Source of the DNA: Cryptomeria japonica
Lineage: Eukaryota > Streptophyta > Pinopsida > Cupressales > Cupressaceae
DNA length: 64,000 nucleotides
Direction: 5' to 3'
NCBI RefSeq assembly: GCF_030272615.1
Contig: NC_081414.1
Span: 916,927,509 to 916,991,508, forward strand
In this document: positions 10,703 to 22,200 of the stretch, piece after piece
Position numbering within the stretch: the stretch's first letter is position 1
How the letters are laid out: each line of letters starts with the position of its first letter
Made by a program: the position numbers and the translations under genes
Notes under the pieces: model-generated
What the model was told of the DNA's origin: nothing
Databases searched by the model: none
What the model saw: the letters and a program-made list of their open reading frames with translations, nothing else

Positions 10703-12377
10703 TAGCGGTCATATGAACACTATGTGCATATGCAAGCTAAAGTTCAGAAAAGTAAACATTATTTGAAAAAGGATATATCCATAAGTCTGTCGAACGAAGC
10801 CCCCAGCGGTATTTGCAGTACACAGTTAGGAACCGCACCCTACAAAACACATGTTAGATCACAAAATCACCTAATGCTTACTAAGGAAGGTGATGAAAAT
10901 TTGAGGGTAGCTATATGCCCCCCCTGTTTCAGCTTGCTAATTTTAGTGAGTTGAAACAGGGTATCATGTTTACCACTTCGAATTGTTAAAGAATATTGAT
11001 GACAAATGCTCACAAGAAGATTTGATATGAGATCAAAAACTAATGGAGAATCATTTGGTAAGAATGAGGACTAAATCTCAATTCCAACACAACAAAGAGT
11101 GTGAGGATTTGAGAGTTCTCTAACACAAGATGAAGGATGTAAATGGAAACAAAATGCAAAGAGAAGAAAAGAAAGGAAAAAAGCATGAATACACACATTG
11201 GTGATCCATGAGAAGAATAGTGAGAGAGAAAACATGGACTTCTCACCCCTAGATCTTGTCTAGGTGATCCTTGGGAAAAGGACATGGAAAACTAGCCCCT
11301 AGAGTCTGTCTAGGTGATCCATGTAAGGGAGGAGAGTGAGAAAGTCTAGCCTTATGCCGCTAGTTCCACTCAACCTCGTGCATGTGTGTGTAAGTGAGGT
11401 TAGAAGCACCTCATAGGAGTCTATGCCCGAGTATGCTACAACCTGTATATGTATAGTACAAAAGCATGACATCTCGCTCTAAGAGTCCGTGCTCTGGTTC
11501 TGAGAATAATCAGCTTGCATAAAAGAAAAATGGAGACATCTTGCTCTAAGAGTCTATGCTCTGGTTCCGAGAATAATCCATTGCTCAAAAGGTGTAATGT
11601 TTATGTCATAAGCAAAGTAGAACAAGGATACCTACCTTCATCACAAAAGAAGATACCCCAAAAATGCAACAATGTCATAGATCCAAGCAAGAGAGTTTTG
11701 CACTCTTTAGGCAAGGATAAGATAGTTGAAAAGGGATATCTTGTAATATGTGTAAAGGAGATCCTTAGAGGAGAAGAGATCTTTGTACAAAAGACACCTA
11801 TCCCCGAGAGGAATTGTCTTAGACAAATATAACATCTTCTAGAATAAGACAAAGAAGAGAATAAGAATGCAATACTTCCTTCTTTTGCGAGGTGAAAGTG
11901 ATTCTTAATGAAGGATGACGCTCCTTTTAACCCAATTGGGAGAGTGAATTCATTATGGATATATTTCATCAAGTGAAAAAGAGGTTGTAGTCAAGGACTT
12001 ACACCTCTTGTAAGAGAGAATCCTTGAACAAACAACAACAAATGCATACAAGGAATAACATCAAGTAATAAAGTTCACACCATCCACAAAATAGGAAAAA
12101 GTGGATCCTTAGATAAAAATAAGGAAAGATCATTGCCTCCCAAGGATAAGGACAATAAGAAGGACTTACACAATCTTCTAGGGAGAGATTTGGACATAAG
12201 AAAAAGAAGAGATGTATGAAATCACTCTTGTCCCCATAGGAACAAGAAAATTAGGCTATTATGTTGCTTCAAAAAATATGATTGCACTTGAAATTGTACC
12301 ATCATGAATGACAATGAGCCCCCAGTAAATGAGCTACCAATGTCACATAATGATGAGCAACATAATAGCCATTAATG
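10703..12377. other. Non-coding 3' internal region of element C
   Basis: No convincing ORF. Two direct repeats stand out: a CTCTAAGAGTCYRTGCTCTGG block near 11465 and again near 11530, and a TCTGTCTAGGTGATCC-type block near 11250 and 11300. The region lies downstream of the protease in the element's own sense. Confidence 0.65.
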
Positions 12378-13727
12378 TTATTTAAAGACATGATAGACTA
12401 AATGAGGTATTTGAATATGACATGTTAAATGCTCAACTATAAGTGAGATCAAAAACATGTATAAAATTGAAGAAGAAAAGTCACAAGAACTCTTAGAAGA
12501 GGGATGAGTATAATTTATTAGAGCCTTATCCCTAGAGGAAAGGACTTTATGATGAATAGGAGATAAAGATTCATAAGTAGATTTAGAAATTTGAGGGGAT
12601 TCATAAAGAGATTTGTTCATCGCCAAGATTTTCTTATGAGGGGAATGAGAGTTGATAGAAGTAGAAGATGATTTAGTTGAAGTGAGATCGTCATCACTAC
12701 TAAATATAGCATTCACATTGAGAGATGGTCTTTTAGATGCTTTGGTACGTTTGCAGGGATTATAGCCGAGTCCAAAGGCATAATTGTGAAAATTAGTCTC
12801 TAGAGGAACTTTTATCCCTTGTTCATGAGCGCCACAACCATTTCCATGATACCCATGCTTAGCAAAAATGTGAAAACCACGACCATAATGATCAGCCATT
12901 TCAGGAAGAGAAGGTGGTTTTTCATAAGACAAAGAATCAAACTCTTCATAATTAGAGGTGTGAGGAGAAGAAGTTTGAGAAGCAGCCACAAAATTATTGT
13001 TCATAAGCTCAGGTAAGACTGATTGATCTCTAGTTTCTTCCTTCTTTTTAACTTTAAGCACTCTAGGAGGAACCCTATACTCACCTACAAAGGTGGGATT
13101 AAAATCAAGAGATCCCCAATCGTCTTCTGTGAGAACCTTCTTAGGATCAAAAGCCTTTTCATATGTAGATTCAAGTTGAGAAGAATCTTCTTCAGGAGCT
13201 TTAGGCTCATCCAAAGAATTTTGATCATCAGAGAGTGAGGATTCATCCATAGGTGTCTTGTTCAAAGAGTCATCACTAGAGGAGGAAGGCTTAGATGTTT
13301 GCAAACAAGCTTGGAGATTAGTGTCACCTATCAAAGTATATGTCTTATTGTTATAAATGAATTTAACTTGTCTATGCAATGTAGAGGGGACAGCTTGCAT
13401 ACTGTGAATCCAAGGTCTCCCTAATAACAAGTTGTATGTTAGATTTCCCGACATAACATGGATAGGAGTAGGCAAAGTAGCAGGTCCCACTGTGATTGGT
13501 AAGGTGATAATACCTAATGAAGACTTAGCCACATTATCAAAGCCTTGAATGGGACGAGAGTCAGGCTCAATAAGGGATGTATCCACATTCATCTTATGCA
13601 ATAGATCAATGCTACACACATTAAGGCCAGAGCCATTATCTACCAGTGTTCGTCTTATAGCAGTGTCATTTATGATAACCACAATCATCAAGGGATCATA
13701 TTGATGTTGAATTTCACTAGTAGGCAA
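12378..13727 (-). pseudogene. Tat-lineage aspartic protease with long C-terminal tail (element C)
   Basis: An open frame of 449 residues continues the upstream gag-like frame after a single TAA at 13734-13736. The first 150 residues are a Tat/Ogre-type retropepsin: active-site block RRTLVDNGSGLNVC, then GFDNVAKSSLG and LLGRPWIHSMQAVPSTLHRQ. Note DNG in place of the usual DSG or DTG; this variant is known in Tat-type proteases. The remaining ~300 residues are Ser/Lys/Asp-rich low complexity with no RT homology. In complete Tat elements RT would follow here, so this element lost or never had it. Confidence 0.85.
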
Positions 13728-13733
13728 CTCATC

Positions 13734-15365
13734 TTATGTGAACACAATTTGAGCTTTAGGATTCATCACAGAGTTAACCAAAGACACTATATTACTAGAT
13801 GTATTAGGTGGAGGCACATTCAAATCTTTCAAGGCATCTTGTAACATTCCATGATGAGCGGAAGAAGTTTGGATCAAATCCCAAAGGGATATCTTAGCAG
13901 GGGTAGCTTTAAGTTGTTTTATGAGATCATATTCCTTACCAAGAACTTGTGAAATACGTGGAGCTTGCGGAAGAATTGGTTGAGAAGGAGAAAGTGAAGT
14001 TGGGATAACTGGAGGAGGATTAGGTTGCCTATTGTTTCTTGTGTTATAAGTATGAGCAACCGCATGATAACTCTCTCTAGTTAATTGCTTAGCATACTCA
14101 TAAGGGCTCTTAGAAGAATAACCTCCTTGCACAGTAATAATAGGTTTGTTAGGAGTGCAAAAAGAATCATTAGCATAACCACCTTGTACCACTAAGATAG
14201 GCTTATTTAAAGGTTGAGAATTTTGAGAAGGACAAGCACCCTGGACGGTGAAGAGAGGTTTGTTAGGTGTTTCATTCACACGTACCAAATTGATTGAGGA
14301 TGGTTTAGAAGAAAGAACAAAAGTGTTGGAAGAATTATTGATAGTCTTCTCTTGCACTAAAATCTTATCATGGATTAAATCAATTTTAGGAGAGAGACAA
14401 GGGGTAGGCATTGATGTTCTAGTAGGAAAAGTAATACTAGGAAAGGCCATATCATCCTCTATCATCAAAGGATCTACATGGGGAATAAACTCTCTAGGAG
14501 AAGGTTCAACGTTACTCTCTAAAGTCTCACTTTTGAGAGGGAAATCTTTGAAAGAGATGTTAACCATCTTGCTTTGAACTAGGGTTTCCTTATGAGTAGA
14601 ACCGAGTTGAGGAGAGGGAGATGCTTTATTTTTAGAGGGAGAATAATTGAGATTCAAGGAAGGGGAGAAGATATCAAGGGAGTTTCCAATCTTGATTTCA
14701 TCCCCTTTGGCTAGGGGTAAAGAATAATCTATACCTTCTTCTAATGGTTCATCCCAAATAGTGAAGTGGTTGAAAGGAATGTTTGAAGTATTGTTAATTT
14801 CGGGAGAGGAGATAACATTGTTTATTAATTCCTCATCCTTAGAAGGGAGAGCATCAATAGATGTGTTAAACTCATCCTCTTTCCTCAAAATATGATCTTT
14901 AGGGGAGAGAGAATTAAGGAAATTTCTTATTATTTCATCTTCTTTCTCTAAGGGACGCTTATGGGTAAGACAAACTTTAGGAGAAGGGTAAGCATTTATC
15001 ATTAATTCATCATCTCTAGTGGGAATTTTGTTGGAAAAGGAAATGCCATCACTAGGAAATGTAGGGATAATGTCATCTTCTTGCACAAAAGGATCCTCAT
15101 GGAGGGAGTGTTTTTTAGGAGGAACATGAACATATTTCTCCAAAGATTCATGCTTAGGAAGGAGATCTTTGAAAGAAGTGTTCATAACCTCTTGTTGCAC
15201 TAACATGCCCCCATTGGAAGGACCAATGTTAGGAGAAAATAAGTCATTGTCCATCAATACCTTTTCACTTAGAGAGGCATCATGTAGGGAAGGTAAAGTA
15301 ACATTAAGAAAGGTGTTTATGATATCATTCTCTTCCTCTAGGATAGCTAAATAGGAAGGGCACAT
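13734..15365 (-). pseudogene. Gag-like low-complexity ORF of element C
   Basis: An open frame of 543 residues in frame with the protease. Most of it is acidic and Ser/Pro-rich with recurrent short modules: an EEDEIIRNFLN-like block several times, and three copies of a NKPI(I/L)xVQGGY module near residues 370-420. The last ~70 residues (LGKEYDLIKQLKATPAKISLWDL onward) match the segment that precedes protease in Tat elements. No classical gag core or zinc knuckle was seen. It may be a rearranged or repeat-expanded gag C-terminus. Confidence 0.7.
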
Positions 15366-15550
15366 TTTAGGAGAGTTGTCAAGATCACTCTTAAAGTCTT
15401 CATCCTTAGAGCATGGGACAGTCTCAATTTGATAGCAACTCTTTTAGGCACTAAAATGTTGTTATAGATGGGGGGAGGTTCTTTAGGAGAAGGAAAAATT
15501 GAAACAAGGGAAGCTAACCCACTATCACATCTATGAAATGAATGCATCAT
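15347..15550 (-). pseudogene. N-terminal piece of the element C ORF (frameshifted)
   Basis: A 67-residue frame overlaps the start of the 543-residue ORF in another frame. It starts about 300 bp inside the element's 5' LTR in its own sense, a reasonable place for the original start codon. It probably joined the main frame through one indel near 15350. No domain recognised. Confidence 0.4.
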
Positions 15551-15844
15551 GACAACAATTTTCCTCTTTCAAATGATAACACATGCAAAATAGAAGGAAT
15601 TGTTCAATGCAAGCACTTAGAATGTAGATTTAGAAATTTATGATTCAAATGAGTTCCTAAATCAGATTTGAAATTATTGATCCCAATTAAGCTATCCACA
15701 AGTTCAATTTTAGGGTTTTAGCAAAAATTTCCTCTAAATTTTTTAATCTTGCAAGAAATTAAAACTTGTAAATACAAATTTGAATTTGAAATAGCATAAA
15801 CACTCAAATTTGAAAACATAAATCAGAATTTAGAGAAGATTGGA

Positions 15845-15863
15845 GTTCACGTCAGGTTCACCA
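15845..15863 (-). promoter_or_regulatory. Putative primer binding site of element C
   Basis: Read on the minus strand, TGGTGAACCTGACGTGAAC begins a few bases after the 5' LTR end. It starts with the obligatory TGG. I could not match it to a tRNA from memory. The wider 23-bp stretch (15841-15863) is a near palindrome. Confidence 0.65.
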
Positions 15864-15867
15864 AAAA

Positions 15868-17508
15868 TGTGTGGGAGAAAAAGTGACACTAAGCAAACAT
15901 GCCCAAATCTCACTTTCAACCACACACTTGTGGAATACGAAAGAGCCTAGAGGTATCACACAATTGGCTACTTCTTTTTGTGGAAGAGAGAGCCACGGGA
16001 TACCTATTAGGATTTCTATTCCCTTGTTGTAATTGAAAGATAAAATGATGCAAGTTCAATCCCTAACCCCAAAATGCAAGTAGGAACTAATGACAAGATT
16101 GCAAAATTGAACTTAAACAATGGAAAGCTGTAAATACAAGGATAAGACAAGAATGTAAATGTGTACCCGGAGTTAAAATATGAATGAAAATGTTCGGAAC
16201 GGGGGCGCGGGCGCCGCTGTCCTGATTCTGCCCCTGAAACTGCTCCCGAAACTGCTGTTTTGCACTCTGGAAAAGCTGTCAAAAATGCTGAAAATGCTGT
16301 CTGTTAGGAGGACTAGGGCGCCCAGCGCCCCTATCCTGGCAGGACCAGGGCGCCCCATGCCCCTGTCCTGGTCTTTTGCTCTGAAATTTGGTGGAAAGGT
16401 CGGTCTCAGTCTGCTTCTCCCGGATCTGCAACCTGCGGCGTCGTCCGAGTCCCGAAACCTGCACTTATATCTGAAAAGGTGTTTGGGCGGCTATATAGGG
16501 TTTTGCCTTAGTCAAACCCCCGCTTCGGTGATTTCCACCTCCACGAATAGCCAAGTTGTATTGTAAAATTTATTGTGTGTGCAGACCTAGTGTGTGTGCA
16601 AGGTCCTAAAATGCAAGAAAGCAAACTAGAGCAACCTAGAAAGTAAACCCTAATTGCTTGTAAATGATAATGTAAATGCTCCAAATAAAGATGCAAAATG
16701 ATCTAAAGCATGAATAAGTGATATATTGAAGCTTATGCAAAGACATGAAAACAACATGAAATCATACCCAATCCCCAAGGGAGGGGTACAAGCCAATCTT
16801 CAGTCGGTAATCTCCTATTGTTCTTCAATGTCTTCCAAGCCCTAAATGAATGAATGAAATTGATGAATGCTTGATAGATGGATGTAAAATGTTGTTGAAG
16901 TCTTCAAAGATCTGCTCTTTCGCTGCATATGAGGTCCTGAAAATAAAAAATCGGATCCTTTCAAATGAAGAAAGAGAGCTTTTATGTATGAAACCCTAGG
17001 TCGTAATTTTGTCTTTTGGCCGACCTAGAGATTGAATATCCCACCAATTTCTTGGGGTTAAGCTTTATTTTATGATTGGATTGTTCTCCCAAAATTTCAG
17101 GAAAAATGTCCGGGACCATGTGCACTCTGGGCGCCACGGTCCTGACAACTTTTCACCAAATTTTCAGGGCCGTTGGATATGATGATTTTAGAGAGAATCC
17201 CAAAGTTACAAGTGATTTCGAGATGGTTTGACCCCCAAAATCAAGCCCCCAAGCTCAAAATAGGACCTAATTAGGGTTTTTGATTAAATGATGTATAGGA
17301 GGAATAAAATGAAAAGGGCACACTTTAATGAAAGGGTCCAACTTTATGATATGGAAGATGATGAAATAGGACCTTAGACCTAATTAATTTGATTAATTAA
17401 GTGCTAAAGGGGAAATGTAATGCAAAATGCAAAATGCGCCAACGCGGGTGCTAAACTTGGTGTGAAATTGTACCACCCTAGCAAGTGCATACAATTTACG
17501 ATGCTACA
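15868..17508 (-). repeat. 5' LTR of element C
   Basis: 1641 bp, about 97% identical by eye to 9047-10688. Carries the same GC-rich palindrome pair (16309-16371) and CTATATAG (16491-16498). Plus-strand ends are TGTGTGGGAG and GATGCTACA, followed by ACAGT. Confidence 0.95.
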
Positions 17509-17513
17509 ACAGT

Positions 17514-18235
17514 ATTTCAATAGGATTGATTTGAAGAGTGGTTACCATCAGATAAGAATCAAGGAGGGTGATGAGTGGAAGACAACTTTCAAAACAAATG
17601 AGGGTCTTTATGAGTGGCTTGTCATGCCATTTGGACTCTCTAATGCTCCCAGCACATTCATGAGACTCATGAATGAAGTTTTACATGATTTCATTGGCAA
17701 GTTTGTTGTTGTGTATTTAGATGATATTCTCATTTTCAGTAAGACTAAGGAAGAGCATTTGAAGCATTTAGCTATTGTTTTGAGAAAGTTATCTGATGAC
17801 CAGCTAACCATTAATCTAGAAAAATGTGATTTCTTAAAGAAAGAATTGGTCTATCTTGGTTTTGCTATATTAGGAGGCAATATGAAAATGGATTCCTCAA
17901 AAGTGGTAGCAATAACTAGTTGGCCAACTCCTAAGATAGCCAGTGATGTCAGAAGCTTCCATGGTTTGGCACAGTTTTATAGGAAATTCATCAGGGGATT
18001 TATTGAGATTTGTGCTCCAATGTTAGAGACCATCAAAGGGGGTGTAAAGGTAAAATTTCAGTGGACAAGTGCAGCCAATAAGGGGTTTGAAATATTGAAA
18101 ACTAAAGTAGCTACTCAACCAGTTCTCATTTTACCTAGTTTTGATAAGCTTTTTACTATTGAATGTGATGCTAGTAATATTGTTGTAGGAGCTATTTTTA
18201 GTCAAGAAAATAGACCAGTTGTATTCTTTAGTTAG
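17514..18235 (+). pseudogene. Reverse transcriptase of chromovirus A, second part, into RNase H
   Basis: Continues the RT broken at 9046: [11 protein letters not shown], the fingers/palm block [20 protein letters not shown], and the catalytic YLDD ([13 protein letters not shown]). The thumb/connection follows, then the start of RNase H ([16 protein letters not shown]). An in-frame TAG ends it at 18233-18235 where the family usually has Q (CAG), a C-to-T change. The sequence before 17514 belongs to the LTR of element C, not to this gene. Confidence 0.92.
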
Positions 18236-18238
18236 AAG

Positions 18239-18811
18239 TTGAATGATGCAAAGAAAAAGTACTCTTCTTATGATTTAGAACTTTATGCATTAGTAGAAGC
18301 AGTTAGAAATTGGAGATACTATCTTCTTCCTAAAGAGTTTGTTGTGTACACAAACAATCAGGCACTAAGTTTCTTGAACTCACAAGATAAACTAAATCAT
18401 AGGCATGTTAAGTGGGTAGAATATTTGCAAGCTTACACTTTTACTCTTAAGCATAAGAAAGGTGAGTTGAATAAAGTAGTAGATGCTTTGAGTAGAAGAT
18501 TGTTAACTATTCAGGAGATTCAAGTTCAGAGCATTAGTATTGATGGTTTCAAGGACATGTATCCTACTGCTTATGATTTTGCTAAAGCTTATAAAGTTTG
18601 TCAAGATTTTGAGAATACTTTCCATGGTGCATATGCTGACTTCACTTTGCAAGATGGTTTGTTATTCAGGGAGGGACAGTTGCATGTTCCAAAGGGTTCT
18701 ATGAGAGAGAACCTCATTCAAGACAAGCACAATGGGTACTTAAGTGGACATTTCGATCTCAATAAGACCTTAGAGCTGGTTCAAAGGTTCTATTATTGGC
18801 CTAAGATGTAG
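18239..18811 (+). pseudogene. RNase H and integrase zinc-binding region of chromovirus A
   Basis: Same frame as RT after one TAG. RNase H blocks are YSSYDLELYALVEAVRNWRYYL, then VYTNNQALSFL (family usually TDNQAL, so the catalytic Asp here reads Asn) and HVKWVEYLQAYTF...VVDALSRR. RNase H removes the RNA strand from the hybrid. The integrase HHCC region starts with DKHNGYLSGHFD and ends at YYWPKM, followed by another TAG. Confidence 0.88.
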
Positions 18812-19786
18812 AGACACATCAGGAGGTATGTTGAGCAATGCTTGGTATGTCAAAAATCCAAAGGTAATTCTTCTAATGTTGGTTTGTATCAACCTCTTCC
18901 TATCCCACATAGACTTTAGGATTGCATTAGTATGGATTTTGATGTAGGATTACCTAGGACTCAAGCAGGATTTGATAGCATTTTTGTAGTGGTTGATAGA
19001 TTTAGTAAAATGGCTCATTTTATTCCTTGTAAAACAATAGATGATGCAAGTCATATTGCTTTTTTATTTTTCAAGGAAGTTGTTAGAATACATGGATTGC
19101 CTACTAGCATTGTTTCAGATAGGGATGTTAAGTTTCTTGGACATTTCTAGAAAACATTGTGGAAGAGATTGGGTACTAATCTCTCTTTTGGTTCAGCTTA
19201 TCATCCACAAATTGATGGCCAAACCGAAGTTGTGAACAGGTCTCTTGGAAACATGCTTAGGTGCTTGACAAAGGAATACGGGCAGAGTTGTAATCAGCTC
19301 ATTCATCAAGTAGAATATGCCTACAATGACAGTGTTAACCAGTCTATAGGTAAAAGTCCATTTGAAGTTGTTTATGGTATGCATCCAAGGGTTATAATGG
19401 AGTTGAGGGATATCACTAACTTTCAGCATAAGAGTTTAACAACAGATGACATGGCTCAATCCATGAAGGAGGTTCATGAGAAAGTGAGACAAGCTCTCCA
19501 AGATACCTCTCAAAAAGTCAAGGCAAGAGTGGATGCTACAAAGAGAGATGTTCAGTTTTCCATAGGTGATTATCTAATAGTTAATTTGAACAAGGCAAGG
19601 CTACAAAAGGGAGTTCCAAGCAATCTTCAAATGAGGAGGATAGGCCCTTTCAAGATCTTGGCTAAGTATGGGTCTAATGCTTACAAAGTTGATTTGCCTA
19701 CTAATATTTCTTTGTCCCCCTTTTTTAATGTTGCAGATCTGATTGTTTTCAAAGGGCAGCCACCTGAGGAGATTCAAAGAGTTTAG
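18812..19786 (+). pseudogene. Integrase of chromovirus A
   Basis: In frame with RNase H. C-terminal half of the zinc finger (CLVCQKSK), then the catalytic core: D in [10 protein letters not shown] in VSDRDVKF, E in DGQTEVVNRSL. The GPY/F-type C-terminal module is seen as RRIGPFKILAKYGSNAYKVD. In-frame stops at 18917-18919 and 19148-19150 sit where relatives have Trp (TGG to TAG). The frame closes at 19786, before a shift into the chromodomain. Confidence 0.9.
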
Positions 19787-19848
19787 ATGTTTCCAAATCC
19801 CTTTCTAATCTATCTCTCCCTTCTCTTTCTTTTCCCCAAGCATAACAG

Positions 19849-20010
19849 GTTCTAGACTCCAAAATTCTAAAAAAGACAAGGAATCACACCTACATGGAGC
19901 ATCTCATCAAGTGGAAGGATCAGCCTATCTCAGAGGCCACATGGATACCTGAAGTTGACATTCATAAATTTGGCCTACCTTCTTCTTTGCTGCCTCAAGG
20001 AGTCACATGA
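19849..20010 (+). pseudogene. Chromodomain at the end of chromovirus A integrase
   Basis: One frame over from integrase. It reads VLDSKILKKTRNHTYMEHLI, then KWKDQPISEATWIPE, and stops at TGA 20008-20010. The YLVKWKG...SEATWE pattern is the chromodomain signature that guides chromoviral integration to marked chromatin. A frameshift of one base lies between 19786 and 19849. Confidence 0.88.
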
Positions 20011-20018
20011 CTTCTGTG

Positions 20019-20032
20019 TTTTTGGGGGAGTA
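20019..20032 (+). promoter_or_regulatory. Polypurine tract of chromovirus A
   Basis: GGGGGAG (20024-20030) follows the chromodomain stop by about 13 bases and immediately precedes the LTR start. This close spacing is usual in chromoviruses. Confidence 0.8.
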
Positions 20033-22200
20033 TGGTGCAGGAGCACCTAGTTGAGTAAAAACTCCCATTTTTGTGTATTTAATTTTTTTATTTTTGGAAA
20101 GTCTTGTGTTAGGTTGATTATGTTGTTTTAGGTTGTTTTGATTCATATGTAGTGGTTTTGATCTCATTTTGGGCTTAAGAGATCAAATCTTGCACTTCAG
20201 GCTTTGAGTTGACAATTTTTGGCAAAAATGTGCAAAATTGCCAAAAACGAGTTTGAATGCCTTCAAGAGCATCGAAACATGTTTTTTAAGTGTTTTTAGG
20301 AATTTATAAGTTGTTTAGACAAGTTTAGTAGGCAAGATTGTCAAAAATGCCTCTTTGACCAAGAAAAGTTGTCATTTTGACTTGAAAAGTTGTCAAAATT
20401 ATCATTTTCTTGAAAAATAAAGTTATGGAAGCCCCATGTTCATAATAGGGTTTGAAAACCAATTGGAGAAACTATATAAGGCCTCCATTTTCCTTGAAAA
20501 TGGTTAGAAAGTGTATAAGCAAGAGCTTTTGAATAAAAACATGAAATTTTGGCTTTATTGATTGGTTTTTCCCTTCCTTTGCAAAATAGTCCGTACTGTA
20601 GCTGTACAATCCGTACTGTACATTCTTGAAAATATAAATGGTGTTATTCTAAATTTTCCCATGTAATTGTTTCAGTAGTTTTTCATTTGCAAGGTGCTTG
20701 TGTAAAATAGTTTGCTCTCTGTGTAGTTGTTGTCCTGACAAGGATTTTGGGGTTCTAAAAATGCATTAACTTGGTTGATCCAGGTTTGGGATCCCTCCAA
20801 TGGATTTTTCCAAGTTTATTTTCTTGTATATAGTGTACTATTATTTCATTTTGTGCTAGAGAAGTGTTTTGAAGATGCATTTGAGTGAGAACTAGGCAAG
20901 TTGGAGTAACTCGGCTAGTTCATGGTTGAAACTCAAAACTTGTACCCAAAAATAATGGGAATGAGAAAAAGAGTGAGGTAGAGGTCTAGACATGTGACCA
21001 AGGAGTCTTAATACCATCTTGGTGTGTTAGAATAAACTTTTTTCATATAATCATTCTTTTTTGGAAGCAAAACAGTGAGTTCACTATTTTTTTTTTGGAA
21101 ATTGTGTTTGTAAAAGTGATCAAGGAATGCTCCAAGCATAATCCAAGCCTTAAACCATGAAGGCTATGTAATAGGGAACTTATATAACATCTTGCAAACC
21201 TCTTTGAGGTATATTTCCCCTTCTCACTTATCATTGTGCAGGTCCAAAGGTGTAATCACTAATGACTGGTAAAAGAGTAGTGTTTTGACTGTCACAATGG
21301 CATTTTTCTGATTTTCCATTTGTTTGCCAAGTGTTTGGAAAAATACTTGTAAGGAAAAGGTAGGGGAAACATTTTTAATACATCTTAGAGGACTAATGAA
21401 GATCTAGACTCTTAAAGAGGTGCTCAAGTATGCAAACCCAGTGTTTACACCTCAAAACCCTCCAAAACCCTACTTTTAGGCCTAAAATGGTGGACAGTCC
21501 TAATATTGCAATGACAAAGGCCTAAACCAAGAAAATCTGTTAGTAAATACCTTAAAAACATCATCCAAGTCAATTTTGTGGAAGGGTTTTACCATCGTTG
21601 AGCATAATAAGCAAAATAGTGCCAATTAGGCCTCCTCGACTAGTAGCCTTTTTGGTTGCATAACACACAAAATGAATGTTTTTGTCAAAATGCAAGAACC
21701 CGATGGCAAGGAGAAGTTTGGGACTTATGAAAATTTGTGAGAAAATTATCAAACAATCAAACAAGTGCTATTTGGATCCTTGGACAATGTGCAGCCTCAT
21801 TTGGGGGTTTTGACTTTAGTTGGCAAATTTGAGTAAGCTAAGGGTTGTGAACCATAAACTAAGTTTGATTGCCAAAACCTTGAACAAAATTTTTTTTCCC
21901 CCACATGTCTATGTTGGAGTCTCCTAGATGCACTCTGAAACAGAGGGTTGAATGACAAAGAGCAAAGATTGAGGGTGAGTAGAAGGGTGGAGTGAGTAAT
22001 TTGAGTAGATTTGAGCATGGGTATGAGCCAACACCTTAAGGGGAGTTTGTTAGGACAGTGATACTAGAAGTGTTTGACACTATAACCATCAAGACTGATT
22101 TTGTAAACACATATAGCAGACTAAACAAGTGTGTGGGTAACAAATTGAACTACTTGAGCAAATTGGCCTTTTGAGCACTTTCCTAGCAGTTTCCCTATCA
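20033..22200 (+). repeat. 3' LTR of chromovirus A
   Basis: About 2.17 kb, from TGGTGCAGGAGCACC (or TGCAGG at 20036) to TCCCTATCA. The last 120 bp match 6781-6899. A TATA box (TATATAA, 20473-20479) marks the promoter. A second purine run with a TG start at 22039-22050 (AAGGGGAGTT then TGTTAGG) was considered as an alternative LTR start and judged less likely. The PPT-chromodomain spacing and the TATA box favour 20033. Confidence 0.8.

Larger units (their letters stand above)
9047..17508 (-). mobile_element. Non-autonomous Tat-lineage LTR retrotransposon C (gag-like/protease only)
   Basis: 8462 bp flanked by the 5-bp duplication ACAGT (9042-9046 and 17509-17513). It has two LTRs of 1642 and 1641 bp. 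Orientation is minus: the coding frames, the PBS next to 15868 and the purine tract next to 10688 all agree. It encodes a gag-like region and a Tat-type protease, with no RT, RNase H or integrase. It must depend on proteins from another element. By eye the LTRs differ at about 40 positions, mostly transitions (about 97% identity), so it is the youngest clear insertion in the left block. Confidence 0.9.
6781..22200 (+). mobile_element. Chromovirus A (Ty3/gypsy), visible part, with nested insertions
   Basis: Order: end of the 5' LTR, Met-type PBS, gag with CCHC, protease, RT (split by element C), RNase H, integrase, chromodomain, PPT and 3' LTR. The left part of its 5' LTR must lie left of Tat B, outside the window. 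After removing C and one copy of ACAGT, RT, RNase H and integrase lie in a single frame broken only by stops. It has inserted into an older chromovirus RT (22201-23020). Confidence 0.9.

Noticed and set aside
17420-17513. N-terminal extension of the RT frame upstream of 17514
   Set aside because: This part lies in the LTR of element C and only happens to be open in the same frame.
22039-22200. A short 152-bp LTR beginning TGTTAGGACAG after AAGGGGAGTT as the true 3' LTR of chromovirus A
   Set aside because: The chromodomain stop is followed closely by a better purine tract at 20024 and a TG start, and a TATA box lies at 20473. A 2.2-kb LTR explains the layout better, although the short alternative cannot be excluded without A's full 5' LTR.
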